From: Prolixibacter bellariivorans ATCC BAA-1284
GTDB taxonomy: Bacteria; Bacteroidota; Bacteroidia; Bacteroidales; Prolixibacteraceae
Assembly: GCF_000621705.1 (NCBI RefSeq)
Contig: NZ_JHXO01000009.1
Coordinates: forward strand, 308,051 to 372,050
DNA: 64,000 bases
Direction: 5' to 3'
The notes under the pieces were generated by a model. It worked only from the letters and a program-made list of their open reading frames with translations. It did no database searches and was not told the origin of the DNA. Position numbers and translations under genes: made by a program. This document shows positions 18,246-27,249 of the stretch, piece after piece. Numbering within the stretch: the first letter of the stretch is position 1; each line of letters opens with the position of its first letter.

Positions 18246-20750
18246 ATGAAAGAAAAGCAACCACAACTTGTTTCCGTTCCGTTCTTCGAGGAAGAAGAAA
18301 AAATAGACTTTCGCAAATACTTTTCCATCTACCGCTCATATTGGTACGTATTTGCACTAACCGCTGGTATAGCGCTTATTACCGCATGGTTTTACCACAA
18401 GCTTACCAATCCTCAATATGCCGTATCTGCTTCCCTGTTAGTCAATGAAAGTAAGGGAAACAACCCCCTGGATGGTTCCAGTTCCGGCACTTCGTTTAAC
18501 GCATCTGATGTCTTTCAGGGATTCGACCTGTTCCAGGGAAAGCAAAACCTGGAAAACCAAAGACAGATACTAAAATCATGGACCATCATTAGCGATGCAG
18601 TTGACAAACTACATGACGAAGTATCATATTATGTTGTTAACTGGGGGCATACCAGCGAACTTTATCACAAAAGCCCCTTTGTGGTAAAATGGAACAAAGG
18701 GCATCCACAGCTCATAGGAGCAACATTCGAGTTTACAGTCGACGACAAGGGGCACACCAGCGAACTAAAAGTAAAAGGGGAAAAACCAGCCATCTATAAT
18801 TACGAAAACAAAACAGTTTTACAAAAACCAGAGGAAATAGATAAAACAATTCCCTTTTCAATAAATAAAACTACTACAGATTCCCAGTTCTCATTTTGCG
18901 TTGTTCCTAAAAACGGAGAGCCAATTCCTTCCGGAACCTATCGTTTTTCCTTCCATAATCATAACGGGTTGGTTAATGTTTTCCGAAAAAATCTAACCAT
19001 TGAAACGGTAAATAAAGATGCGACGTTGCTGAAATTATCCATGCTCTCTCCAACTCCGCAAAAAGATATCGATTTTATCAATCAACTAATGGAGGTTTAC
19101 CAAGACCAAAACCTGGAGAAGAAAAATGCGATGGCAACCCGTACCATACAGTTTATCAGCAGTCAACTCTCCAGTGTTAGTGACTCACTCGTCAAGTCCG
19201 AACAACGCAGGGAAAGCTTTCAGAGCAAGAATAAATTACTCGACATCTCGTATCAGTCACAGCAGTTGCTCGACCAAATGGTCACCCTGGAAGAACAAAA
19301 AGAACAATTAACAACACAACAGGCATATTATCGTTACTTGCTCCAATACTTGAAATCGAACAACAGCATTGAACAAATCGCCGCTCCCTCGACCATGGGA
19401 GTTGACGACCCGATGATAGTAAATCTTTTACAGCAACTCACCAGCCAAACACTCAGTTTAAAAACGCTGAAGACAGCGGTAATTGATCCGAACCACCCTT
19501 CCGTTATCCAACTCCGGACACAAATTAGGGTCACTCAAAAAGCAGTAGTGGAAAATAGTCTCAACATCCTCAAACAAAACAACATGGCACTGTCAGACAT
19601 TTCCAAGCGACTGAATAACCTAAAGAGAGCCACAAACCAATTACCGGGGATTGAAAGAAACTATGTGAACATAGAGCGTAAATACCGCCTTAATAACGAC
19701 ACATACACTTTTCTGTTACAAAAATTGTCGGAGGCGAAAATAGCCAAAGCATCCAACACACCGGACAATGATATTATTGACCCCGCGATGCCTGACAGCA
19801 ATCAACCGGTAAGCCCCAACAAAAAAATGGACTACCTCCTCGCCTTTCTCCTGGGAGTACTTCTACCAGCAATAGCGTTCTCCGTATGGGGATTAATGGA
19901 CAACAAAATCAGAAGCGACGAAGAAATTGAAAAACTAACGAATATCCCAGTGCTGGCAAATGTGCCTCACTCCCCGGAAGGAGAAAACAAACGCACCTCG
20001 GTTCTGGATACTCCCAACAGTCCGGTCGGCGAAGCCTACAGGGCATTGCGACAAAAGATTCGTTATCTGATCAGGGGAAAAGAAGAATTTGTCATCGCCA
20101 TTACCTCCACAGGCCCCGGGGAGGGAAAAACCTTTTCTTCATTAAGTACTGCGGCATCATTTGCACTAATGGGGCGCTCAACCGTCATTCTCGATTTAGA
20201 TCTCCGGCGGTCCAATCTGGCCAGTGAGCTTCACCTTCCGAAAGGCATCGGTATTTCATCCTATCTTACCGGACAGCATACACGTGAGGAAATTATTTTC
20301 GGGAGCCGACACCCAAAGCTGAAAATAATTCCGTCGGGCGATTACCCGCCGAACCCGGGAGAACTATTAACAGAAGAGAAATTGGGCGTACTCATTGAAC
20401 AATTGCAAGAACAGTTTGATGTGGTTATCATCGATTCTCCGCCTGTATTGGTCGCCGACATATTCCAATATGCACAATATGTAGATGGATTTATCTATGT
20501 TATCCGACAAGGGGTTACCCTCCGCCCCGCACTGGAAAGAGCAGTATCTGAAATTAAAAAGCAACAACTGAAAAACGTGGGCATACTCTACAACGATGTT
20601 CAGCATTCGCGATTCGGCTCAGGATACGGGTACGGATATGGGTACGGATATGGGTACGGGTACGGCAGTTACGAACAAAACACGGCTAAAAAAAGAAAAA
20701 GAAAGCCGCTCAATTTGTTGTTCACCAATCGTAAACAAAACAAATCGTAA
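18246..20750 (+). CDS. Wzc-like polysaccharide co-polymerase / tyrosine autokinase
   Basis: 834 residues. N-terminal transmembrane helix at about 35-55, a Wzz domain and a long periplasmic coiled-coil part with a GNVR motif region (LPGIERNYVNIERKYRLNN), and a second transmembrane helix at about 535-555. The cytoplasmic BY-kinase domain has Walker A STGPGEGKT (Lys628), Walker A' VILDLDLRRSN and Walker B VVIIDSPPVLV. The C-terminus carries seven Gly-Tyr pairs, the tyrosine cluster that is autophosphorylated in this family to control chain length and export. The start is ATG 66 bp after wza. Confidence 0.95.
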   Translation: MKEKQPQLVSVPFFEEEEKIDFRKYFSIYRSYWYVFALTAGIALITAWFYHKLTNPQYAVSASLLVNESKGNNPLDGSSSGTSFNASDVFQGFDLFQGKQNLENQRQILKSWTIISDAVDKLHDEVSYYVVNWGHTSELYHKSPFVVKWNKGHPQLIGATFEFTVDDKGHTSELKVKGEKPAIYNYENKTVLQKPEEIDKTIPFSINKTTTDSQFSFCVVPKNGEPIPSGTYRFSFHNHNGLVNVFRKNLTIETVNKDATLLKLSMLSPTPQKDIDFINQLMEVYQDQNLEKKNAMATRTIQFISSQLSSVSDSLVKSEQRRESFQSKNKLLDISYQSQQLLDQMVTLEEQKEQLTTQQAYYRYLLQYLKSNNSIEQIAAPSTMGVDDPMIVNLLQQLTSQTLSLKTLKTAVIDPNHPSVIQLRTQIRVTQKAVVENSLNILKQNNMALSDISKRLNNLKRATNQLPGIERNYVNIERKYRLNNDTYTFLLQKLSEAKIAKASNTPDNDIIDPAMPDSNQPVSPNKKMDYLLAFLLGVLLPAIAFSVWGLMDNKIRSDEEIEKLTNIPVLANVPHSPEGENKRTSVLDTPNSPVGEAYRALRQKIRYLIRGKEEFVIAITSTGPGEGKTFSSLSTAASFALMGRSTVILDLDLRRSNLASELHLPKGIGISSYLTGQHTREEIIFGSRHPKLKIIPSGDYPPNPGELLTEEKLGVLIEQLQEQFDVVIIDSPPVLVADIFQYAQYVDGFIYVIRQGVTLRPALERAVSEIKKQQLKNVGILYNDVQHSRFGSGYGYGYGYGYGYGYGSYEQNTAKKRKRKPLNLLFTNRKQNKS
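20622..20663 (+). repeat. 12-bp tandem repeat encoding the Gly-Tyr tail of the Wzc-like kinase
   Basis: Three 12-bp units (GGATAYGGGTAC) plus a half unit encode seven consecutive Gly-Tyr pairs. Repeat-encoded tyrosine tails can change copy number by slippage in steps of four residues without breaking the frame. Confidence 0.8.
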
Positions 20751-20760
20751 GATACACAAG

Positions 20761-20942
20761 AAATAGTGGATGAAACCTGGGAAACCTTCCTTATTCTATT
20801 CAATGACATGAACTTTTCTTTTTACTCCAATTTTCTGGATCAGTGCTCCCTGATCCTCCTTAATCCGCAATTCATGTCAACGTGCAAATTCTGCCAACCT
20901 ATTTTGCCTTTTGGGTTGGCCCCCCAGGTTTCTCCATTATTT
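20761..20942. ncRNA. nested inverted-repeat element, candidate structured RNA
   Basis: Starts 10 bp after the wzc stop. Outer arms 20761-20781 and 20923-20942 pair over about 20 bp with one mismatch and one bulge. Inside are two compatible arms: stem TGACATGAA (20804-20812)/TTCATGTCA (20871-20879), enclosing hairpin GGATCAG (20837-20843)/CTGATCC (20850-20856), and hairpin GCCAACC (20893-20899)/GGTTGGC (20914-20920). No pairs cross, so the whole can fold as a three-way junction. It may be a complex terminator or attenuator, a structured RNA, or a small mobile repeat. Confidence 0.45.
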
Positions 20943-21067
20943 TAATATCGTTCGATGTTCACAACAAAGTGAATACGAACGAGCAAAGCTACCACAAGAT
21001 TGTAAAATCCGGATATTCATCTAAACCATTGACAAACTATTTGTTCACCAAATAAAACGAATGACCA

Positions 21068-21442
21068 ATGGTAACAACAGCTGCAAAAGAAACAAGACAA
21101 CTTATCACTGCATTCATCAACATTCATAACGTCCTTGGGCCCGGACTTCAACAAATACTCTACCTAAATGCGCTAGAAACAGAGCTCCTACGAATGAACC
21201 TCCCCCATCGTCGTCTCACAAAAGACAATCCGATGGAGCAACAAATAAAAAACGAAATGCATCCGGATTTTATCGCATTTAACAACATAGCAATTCGCAT
21301 ACTTACCACGAATTGTATCGAGGACGAACACCGCTTTGATATGTACGAAATATTGGAAAGTACCGATTTTCCAGTTGGTGTTTTGGTCACATTTGGCTGC
21401 AAACGTATTTTATTCGAAAACGTCCGCCACCCTCGCAAATAG
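21068..21442 (+). CDS. degenerate GxxExxY-family protein
   Basis: 124 residues, the normal length for the GxxExxY group (PD-(D/E)XK-like fold) that is frequent in Bacteroidota. The N-terminal part (ITAFINIHNVLGPGL, then LYLNALETEL) and the C-terminal part (FPVGVLVTFG followed by KRI) match the family. The signature Glu is Gln29 (G26-LQQIL-Y32), and the central catalytic-like D...ELK strand is not recognisable (IRILTTNCIE). It is probably inactive as a nuclease, and the family role is itself unknown. It stands alone inside the capsule locus. Confidence 0.65.
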   Translation: MVTTAAKETRQLITAFINIHNVLGPGLQQILYLNALETELLRMNLPHRRLTKDNPMEQQIKNEMHPDFIAFNNIAIRILTTNCIEDEHRFDMYEILESTDFPVGVLVTFGCKRILFENVRHPRK

Positions 21443-22116
21443 TGACTAAAAAGCTACCAGAGCAGTAGTAAATTGATGATGATAGCCATTGCAGAACCTC
21501 CCACCTTTGTGGAATAAGTTTGTATTTGGGTTTTACAATTTCTCTCTTTTTTAAGATTGGTTCCACACTGGGTTCTCATGGCTACATCATCATCACGCGT
21601 ATTGCTTCGATTATTTGAGAAAAAATGAGAGGCCAGGGAAACTTGTCGCAATTAAATAAAGTCACCAGATAATGAAAAACACAACATACACGACCAATGA
21701 CGTTAAATAGGAGCTTATAATTCCCAACCAAATATGAATAAGATCAGAATACAAGAGCATTACAGGCGTATCCGGAATAAGCAACCGTTCGCAAACATAA
21801 CCTGGTTCGCTGATATAGGATTGGTTCATCTCGAATAACGATGGGAATGTGGGCAACAAATGCTGCCGGATGCGCACTGTATACTTATGGCAAAAAACAA
21901 AAATCTGTAGTAAAATAATTGATATTCAAAATAAACTATGTATAACCGGACGGGAAAATATGAGCAATCTGGAAGGTGACCTGAAATTGGTTTTAAGATT
22001 GGTAATTTGGGTTTTCTAATTCTTCAATTCATCAGTGAGCCAACAGTGTACATGTCCCGGTTTTACATAGTGATTTTACAACTCAAACAGCTTAAAAACT
22101 TTCAAGCAAAATAGAA
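21443..22116. other. intergenic region before ugd
   Basis: About 670 bp. No supported gene, hairpin of note, or exact promoter match was seen. It may carry the promoter for the ugd-to-ompA part of the locus. Confidence 0.5.
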
Positions 22117-23601
22117 ATGATTCCGAATAAAGTAACAAACATCGCCTGCATAGGCGCCGGATACGTGGGTGGGCCGACTATGGCCGTTATCGCGCAGAAA
22201 TGCCCCCACATCAAAGTAACCGTAGTAGATATTAACGAAAAGCGTATTGCCGACTGGAACGACATCGACCTCAGCAAGCTGCCGGTGTACGAACCCGGTC
22301 TCGACCAGGTAGTAGCCGAATCCCGCGATCGCAACCTCTTTTTCTCCACCGATGTGGAAGGTGCCATCCGCGAAGCACAGATGATTTTCATCTCCGTCAA
22401 TACCCCCACCAAAACTTACGGCATTGGCAAGGGCATGGCCGCCGACCTGAAATACGTGGAGCTCTGCGCCCGGCAGATTGCCGATGTCGCCACAGAGGAC
22501 AAAATCATCGTCGAAAAATCCACCCTGCCGGTTCGCACCGCCCAGGCCATTCGTACCATCATGAATGCAGCACCCGCTCGCCCCAACTCCCCTTCTCCCG
22601 CTCCCCGATTCACAGTTTTAAGCAATCCTGAATTTCTGGCAGAAGGAACCGCCGTGAAGGATTTACATAACCCCGACCGCGTACTCATTGGAGGCGAAGA
22701 AGACGAGGATGGCCAACGAGCCATCGAGGCACTGGCAACGATCTATGCCAACTGGGTGCCCGGCGAACGTATCCTCACCACCCGCATCTGGTCATCCGAG
22801 TTGTCGAAACTCACAGCGAATGCCTTCCTGGCACAGCGTATCTCATCCATTAACGCCCTCTCGGCCTTGTGTGAAAAGACCGGCGCCGATGTAGACGAGG
22901 TAGCACACGCCATCGGAACCGATAGCCGCATCGGCCCCAAGTTTCTGAAATCTTCCGTTGGTTTTGGCGGAAGCTGCTTCCAAAAGGATATTCTCAACCT
23001 CGTATACCTCTGTCGCCATTTCAATCTGCCCGAGGTAGCCGACTACTGGGAGCAGGTTGTAAAACTGAACGATTACCAGAAACAGCGTTTTGCCAAGCAA
23101 ATTATCGATACCCTCTTTAATACCGTATCAGGTAAGAAAATAGCCTTTCTGGGCTGGGCTTTCAAAAAGGATACCAATGATACAAGAGAGTCAGCTGCCA
23201 TTTACGTAGCCGACGAACTCCTCCAGGATCGAGCCGAGATCCACATCTACGACCCTAAGGTACCGACCGAACGCATTTACGCCGACCTGGAATACTTACA
23301 GCAACATCGTCGCCCACAAGCTGTCATTGCGGACAGAGCGAAACAATCTGACCCACCGGAAACACTCAGTTCAGAAGCGATTCGTCGTCTCGTCCACGTG
23401 CACAAAACACCGTACGCGGCAATGGAACAAGCCCATGCAATAGCGGTACTAACTGAATGGGACGAGTTCCGCACCTACGACTGGCAGAAAATATACGATG
23501 CCATGCGAAAACCGGCATTCGTGTTCGACGGGCGGAATATTCTCAATCGTGAAGAACTGAATAACATCGGATTCGAACTCCAATCAATTGGAAGGGGATA
23601 A
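22117..23601 (+). CDS. ugd: UDP-glucose 6-dehydrogenase (eukaryote-like form)
   Basis: 494 residues. It oxidises UDP-glucose to UDP-glucuronate with two NAD+. The N-terminal Rossmann motif is [13 protein letters not shown]. The catalytic Cys287 lies in [10 protein letters not shown], and the C-terminal domain has [14 protein letters not shown]. The [10 protein letters not shown] and DLKYVE(L)CAR segments resemble the animal-type enzymes rather than the short bacterial TuaD type. A proline-rich insertion (about 151-165, RPNSPSPAP) and a further one near 390-415 look acquired. It supplies uronic acid for the polymer and acts upstream of the epimerases that follow. Confidence 0.92.
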   Translation: MIPNKVTNIACIGAGYVGGPTMAVIAQKCPHIKVTVVDINEKRIADWNDIDLSKLPVYEPGLDQVVAESRDRNLFFSTDVEGAIREAQMIFISVNTPTKTYGIGKGMAADLKYVELCARQIADVATEDKIIVEKSTLPVRTAQAIRTIMNAAPARPNSPSPAPRFTVLSNPEFLAEGTAVKDLHNPDRVLIGGEEDEDGQRAIEALATIYANWVPGERILTTRIWSSELSKLTANAFLAQRISSINALSALCEKTGADVDEVAHAIGTDSRIGPKFLKSSVGFGGSCFQKDILNLVYLCRHFNLPEVADYWEQVVKLNDYQKQRFAKQIIDTLFNTVSGKKIAFLGWAFKKDTNDTRESAAIYVADELLQDRAEIHIYDPKVPTERIYADLEYLQQHRRPQAVIADRAKQSDPPETLSSEAIRRLVHVHKTPYAAMEQAHAIAVLTEWDEFRTYDWQKIYDAMRKPAFVFDGRNILNREELNNIGFELQSIGRG

Positions 23602-23670
23602 AACAAATGACGCATGAGGAGGCAGTCAAGATTCTCCTCTATTGCCACTTAATAATTTAATGCTGTTGAT

Positions 23671-24747
23671 ATGAGAATTCTAGTGACCGGTGCAGCCGGT
23701 TTTATCGGATATCATGTAGTTCAACAATTACTAAAAACCCCTCATCAGGTTACGGGGTTGGATAGCATTGAATTCGACGAAAATGCACAACTAAAATACG
23801 CGAGGTTAGCCGAAACCGGCATCCATTTGCCCGAGGAAAGTCTGTCCTCCCAAAAGGAATCCCGGGGAAATACGGAACTTCCGCTTGGAAAAATGCTTAG
23901 CTCTATCTTCACTTCCAATTATCGTTTCATCCGACTGGACATGAAAGATGAAAAGGCATTACTTACACTCTTCGCAGCCGGACGGTTCGATTATGTTGTA
24001 CATCTGGCAGGTTACTCATGCGACCGTCTTAGCATCAATAATCCTGATGACTGTCTCCAAAACGAAATACTCATTTTCACCAACCTATTGAAGGCGTGCC
24101 AAAAACACCCGGTGAGACACCTGATTTATGCTTCTTCTTCTTCCGTGTACGGAGAGAATCCCAAAATACCCTTCATGGAAACCGACAAAGCGGATAAGCC
24201 GGTCAGCATTTTGGCTGCAGCCAAACGGAGCAATGAATTAATGGCCCATGTTTACAGTCATCTGTACCATATTCCAACAACCGCCCTACGGTATTTCACG
24301 CTATATGGCCCATGGGGAAGATCCGATATGGCCCCCACCCGTTTTGCTTCAGCAATAGTTAACCGGGAGTCTATTAACTTATATAATGGAGGGGACATGA
24401 CACGTGACTTCACTTACATCGACGATGCTGTTGAAGCCACAGTCCGGATCTTATCAGAAACTCCCTCTGAGAATCCATTCTCTAAGGTTATAAACATAGG
24501 GAGAAGCCAACCCGAATCATTACTGACAATGATCGAAATATTGGAGAAGAAATTGGGAGGAACTGCTAGGAAGAAGGAATGTCTGATGCAGCTTGGAGAA
24601 ACCAAACGTTCATGGGCTGAAAGCTATGTATTAAAAACAACAACGGGCTATGCACCGCAAACCGATCTGGAAACAGGCATGGAGTACTTCACACAATGGT
24701 TTAAATCATATTATCAAGCTCATACAAGCACCGGTTCATCATTCTAA
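23671..24747 (+). CDS. NAD-dependent epimerase paralogue lacking the catalytic Tyr
   Basis: 358 residues of the extended SDR epimerase family. The NAD-binding GAAGFIG and the ASSSSVYG segment are intact. It aligns along its whole length with the protein encoded at 26162. At the catalytic YxxxK it reads SILAAAK, so residue 181 is Leu, while Lys185 is kept; the intact paralogue has Tyr181 and Lys185 at the same numbers. The segment that reads AAQAGVRYSIENP in the paralogue is AGYSCDRLSINNP here. It is probably catalytically dead or altered, arising by duplication, yet the frame is fully open over 1.08 kb. Confidence 0.8.
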   Translation: MRILVTGAAGFIGYHVVQQLLKTPHQVTGLDSIEFDENAQLKYARLAETGIHLPEESLSSQKESRGNTELPLGKMLSSIFTSNYRFIRLDMKDEKALLTLFAAGRFDYVVHLAGYSCDRLSINNPDDCLQNEILIFTNLLKACQKHPVRHLIYASSSSVYGENPKIPFMETDKADKPVSILAAAKRSNELMAHVYSHLYHIPTTALRYFTLYGPWGRSDMAPTRFASAIVNRESINLYNGGDMTRDFTYIDDAVEATVRILSETPSENPFSKVINIGRSQPESLLTMIEILEKKLGGTARKKECLMQLGETKRSWAESYVLKTTTGYAPQTDLETGMEYFTQWFKSYYQAHTSTGSSF

Positions 24748-24865
24748 TCATAAAAGGGAAGCAAAAAATTAGACCATTAAATGATTTCATTCGAATATTT
24801 TGATTAACTTAATAATACAAAAGGTTATGCCGACAGATTATTTATACTAATCAAATCTATTCGAT

Positions 24866-25339
24866 ATGAATAATTTAATTTCACTTAACCTGACACAGGA
24901 AGAAGATGATGCCATTAAGCAAGCCATCGCAACATTAAACACTACCCTGCTCCCGAAGTTAATCACACTAACCAAAGAGGAGCGCATTGGGTTACCCAAG
25001 ATGGGTGACAAAACACTGGCCTTCACAACCAAGGCCAATGAATACGCACAACAGAAGGAAGAATTGGTGCCACCGTACATATCAGTTGGCGAATTCACAA
25101 CCGATTTGAATGCTACGACCAGTCTACGCGAGTATGCCCAACAGCTGACCCCATTGATGGAGGCGCTTGATGACAGCATCATGGCAGCTGGTTCCGAAGC
25201 TTACCAGGCAGCACTGTTGTTCTACAGCATGATTAAAACAGCTGCTCACAACAATGTTCCGGGTGCCAAAGCTATCGCCGACGAATTGAGTCTGCGCTTC
25301 TCGTGGCGGATAAACAAAAATCCGGATACAACGAAATAG
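24866..25339 (+). CDS. hypothetical protein
   Basis: 157 residues, not recognised. No signal peptide or membrane helix. The sequence is rich in Ala, Thr and Glu and looks mostly helical (TQEEDDAIKQAIATL, AYQAALLFYSMIKTAA). The lack of competing frames and the normal codon use suggest a real gene. It sits between the two epimerase paralogues without an obvious link to sugar chemistry. Confidence 0.6.
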   Translation: MNNLISLNLTQEEDDAIKQAIATLNTTLLPKLITLTKEERIGLPKMGDKTLAFTTKANEYAQQKEELVPPYISVGEFTTDLNATTSLREYAQQLTPLMEALDDSIMAAGSEAYQAALLFYSMIKTAAHNNVPGAKAIADELSLRFSWRINKNPDTTK

Positions 25340-26161
25340 GCTAAATCCGAACCGACCCGGTTTTTGCATAACCTCCGGGGAAGTTTATCACAACGGAAAG
25401 AACCTGGGAATGTGAGAAAGAAGATAGACAAAGCAAAACCTTTGAATCAATGAGTAATTAATAATGAAAAATGAACAATTAAGTATAAAGATTATACTGA
25501 ACCTCAAAGATACAAGGTTAAAGAAAGAAGTTGAGCGAAGCGAAATCCCGACCGTAGCGTCGAGATCGGAATCTCTTTTAAAACTTAACATTTTTTTTAT
25601 CTGAAAACATTATAACAGCTACCGTCTAACCTCTCTTTAAATAGGAAGTTTCTCTTCCGGGGTAGGATGCAGAACATCAAACAGAGACCGATTCAAAAAA
25701 AAGAGAGAAACGAGAGCCTTCAAAGGTGGAGTTTTTCGTGATTTTGCGAGAAACTTCTCCGAAAAACGTTGCATCTTCTCTCATTGAGCCGGAATATTTC
25801 GCAAAAAAGAGAAAATCGTGTACCTCCAGAGCAAGAACCTTCCGGCACAAAGCCGAAAGCTCATACCAAAAAATTAGGAAGCCGCGGGTTAACAACAGAG
25901 AAGTCTGCCTCCGGAATGGGATAGCGCTCCCTAAAACAGAAAAATTCCAGGAACAACATAGAAAAGCTCACCCTAAAGGTAGGAAATTGAACCCCAGGGG
26001 TAAAAAAAGTATGCTTGCCATGAAAAGACTATTAGGTTTAAAGCTTAAAAACGCCCCAAAAAGAAGAAGGTAACAGGATGATGTTCTCATCATGTCAGAA
26101 AGATGATGAAGACTATAGTGCTAAACAACAACTTACATCAATCAATATTCAATCATATTAT
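25340..26161. repeat. gene-free segment with degenerate dispersed repeats
   Basis: About 820 bp. A 115-codon open frame (25726-26073) would encode a very basic protein with no recognisable domain and is not called a gene. Part of it (25931-25972) matches 61184-61225 closely: CAACATAGAAAAGC is shared exactly, as is TAAAACAGAAAA. This indicates a degenerate repeat family also present near 58 and 61 kb. The segment separates the dead and intact epimerase copies and may be related to the duplication. Confidence 0.5.
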
Positions 26162-27211
26162 ATGAAAATTCTTATAACAGGTTCAGCCGGTTTTATCGGG
26201 TTCCACTTGGTTCAAAAGCTTTTAAAAGACAAAAACCAAGTTGTTGGATTAGATAACATTAATGACTACTATGATGTTAGCCTGAAATATGCCCGTTTAG
26301 CAGAAACGGGTATTTACTCTGACAATGAGCACGACCACTCGGGTGGAAAAAACAGGACCTATCAGGAGATCCCGTTCGGGAAATTGTTGACTTCGGTTAC
26401 TCATCCCGAATACCGCTTCATCCGGTTAAACCTGGAAGATAAAAACAAGCTTAATCAATTATTTGAGCAAGAACAATTCGATTGTGTGGTGAACCTGGCT
26501 GCTCAGGCGGGAGTGCGCTACAGCATTGAAAACCCGGAAGCTTATATCCAAAGCAATATCGTCGGTTTCTTTAATATATTAGAGGCATGCCGCCACAACC
26601 CCGTCAAACACCTTGTTTATGCATCGTCATCCTCGGTATATGGGGCAAACGCTAAGATTCCATTTTCCGAAGTCGACCAGGTAGATCATCCAGTAAGCTT
26701 GTATGCCAGCACCAAAAAGAGTAACGAATTGATGGCACATACCTACAGTCATCTTTATCAAATTCCAACAACAGGCTTGCGATTCTTCACGGTGTACGGC
26801 CCATGGGGAAGACCAGATATGGCCCCGATGCTATTTACCAAGGCAATTTCGAACGATGAGCCAATCAAGGTATTCAATAATGGTAAAATGGAACGCGATT
26901 TTACCTACATAGACGACATTGTGGAAGGGATTAAACGTACATTGACCACATCTACAACAACGGATCATCCGGCCGCAGTCTACAATATTGGCAATGGAGC
27001 TCCGGTAAGTTTGCTTCAGTTTATCTCAACCATAGAAGAAGCCATAGGCCAGAAAGCCAACAAAATAATGCACCCTATGCAGCCAGGGGATGTACCACGA
27101 ACCTGGGCCGATACCTTGAGTCTGGAGAAAGCAATCGACTATAAACCTTGTGTTAAGTTACCTGAGGGCATTCAGCAATTTGCAACGTGGTATCAGCGCT
27201 TCTACAACTAA
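26162..27211 (+). CDS. UDP-glucuronate 4-epimerase-like NAD-dependent epimerase
   Basis: 349 residues from the ATG at 26162 (MKILITGSAGFIGFH); an earlier in-frame start would add 28 unrelated residues. The extended SDR features are complete: GSAGFIG, the ASSSSVYG strand, and Tyr181-x3-Lys185 (LYASTKKS). Similarity to the GAE/WbpP-type branch and the presence of ugd upstream suggest conversion of UDP-GlcA to UDP-GalA. UDP-GlcNAc or UDP-Glc epimerisation is the alternative. It leads straight into the flippase gene. Confidence 0.85.
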   Translation: MKILITGSAGFIGFHLVQKLLKDKNQVVGLDNINDYYDVSLKYARLAETGIYSDNEHDHSGGKNRTYQEIPFGKLLTSVTHPEYRFIRLNLEDKNKLNQLFEQEQFDCVVNLAAQAGVRYSIENPEAYIQSNIVGFFNILEACRHNPVKHLVYASSSSVYGANAKIPFSEVDQVDHPVSLYASTKKSNELMAHTYSHLYQIPTTGLRFFTVYGPWGRPDMAPMLFTKAISNDEPIKVFNNGKMERDFTYIDDIVEGIKRTLTTSTTTDHPAAVYNIGNGAPVSLLQFISTIEEAIGQKANKIMHPMQPGDVPRTWADTLSLEKAIDYKPCVKLPEGIQQFATWYQRFYN

Positions 27212-27249
27212 AATATTGTAGCAGAAATCATACACTAAACGAATTCTGA

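Noticed and set aside
20761..20942. Invertible capsule promoter
   Set aside because: Arms of about 20 bp would suit, but they carry a mismatch and a bulge, no TAnnTTTG box lies inside, and no invertase gene is near.
25726..26073. 115-codon basic protein
   Set aside because: Overlaps degenerate dispersed repeats, has extreme Lys/Arg content and no recognisable domain; kept only as a repeat segment.
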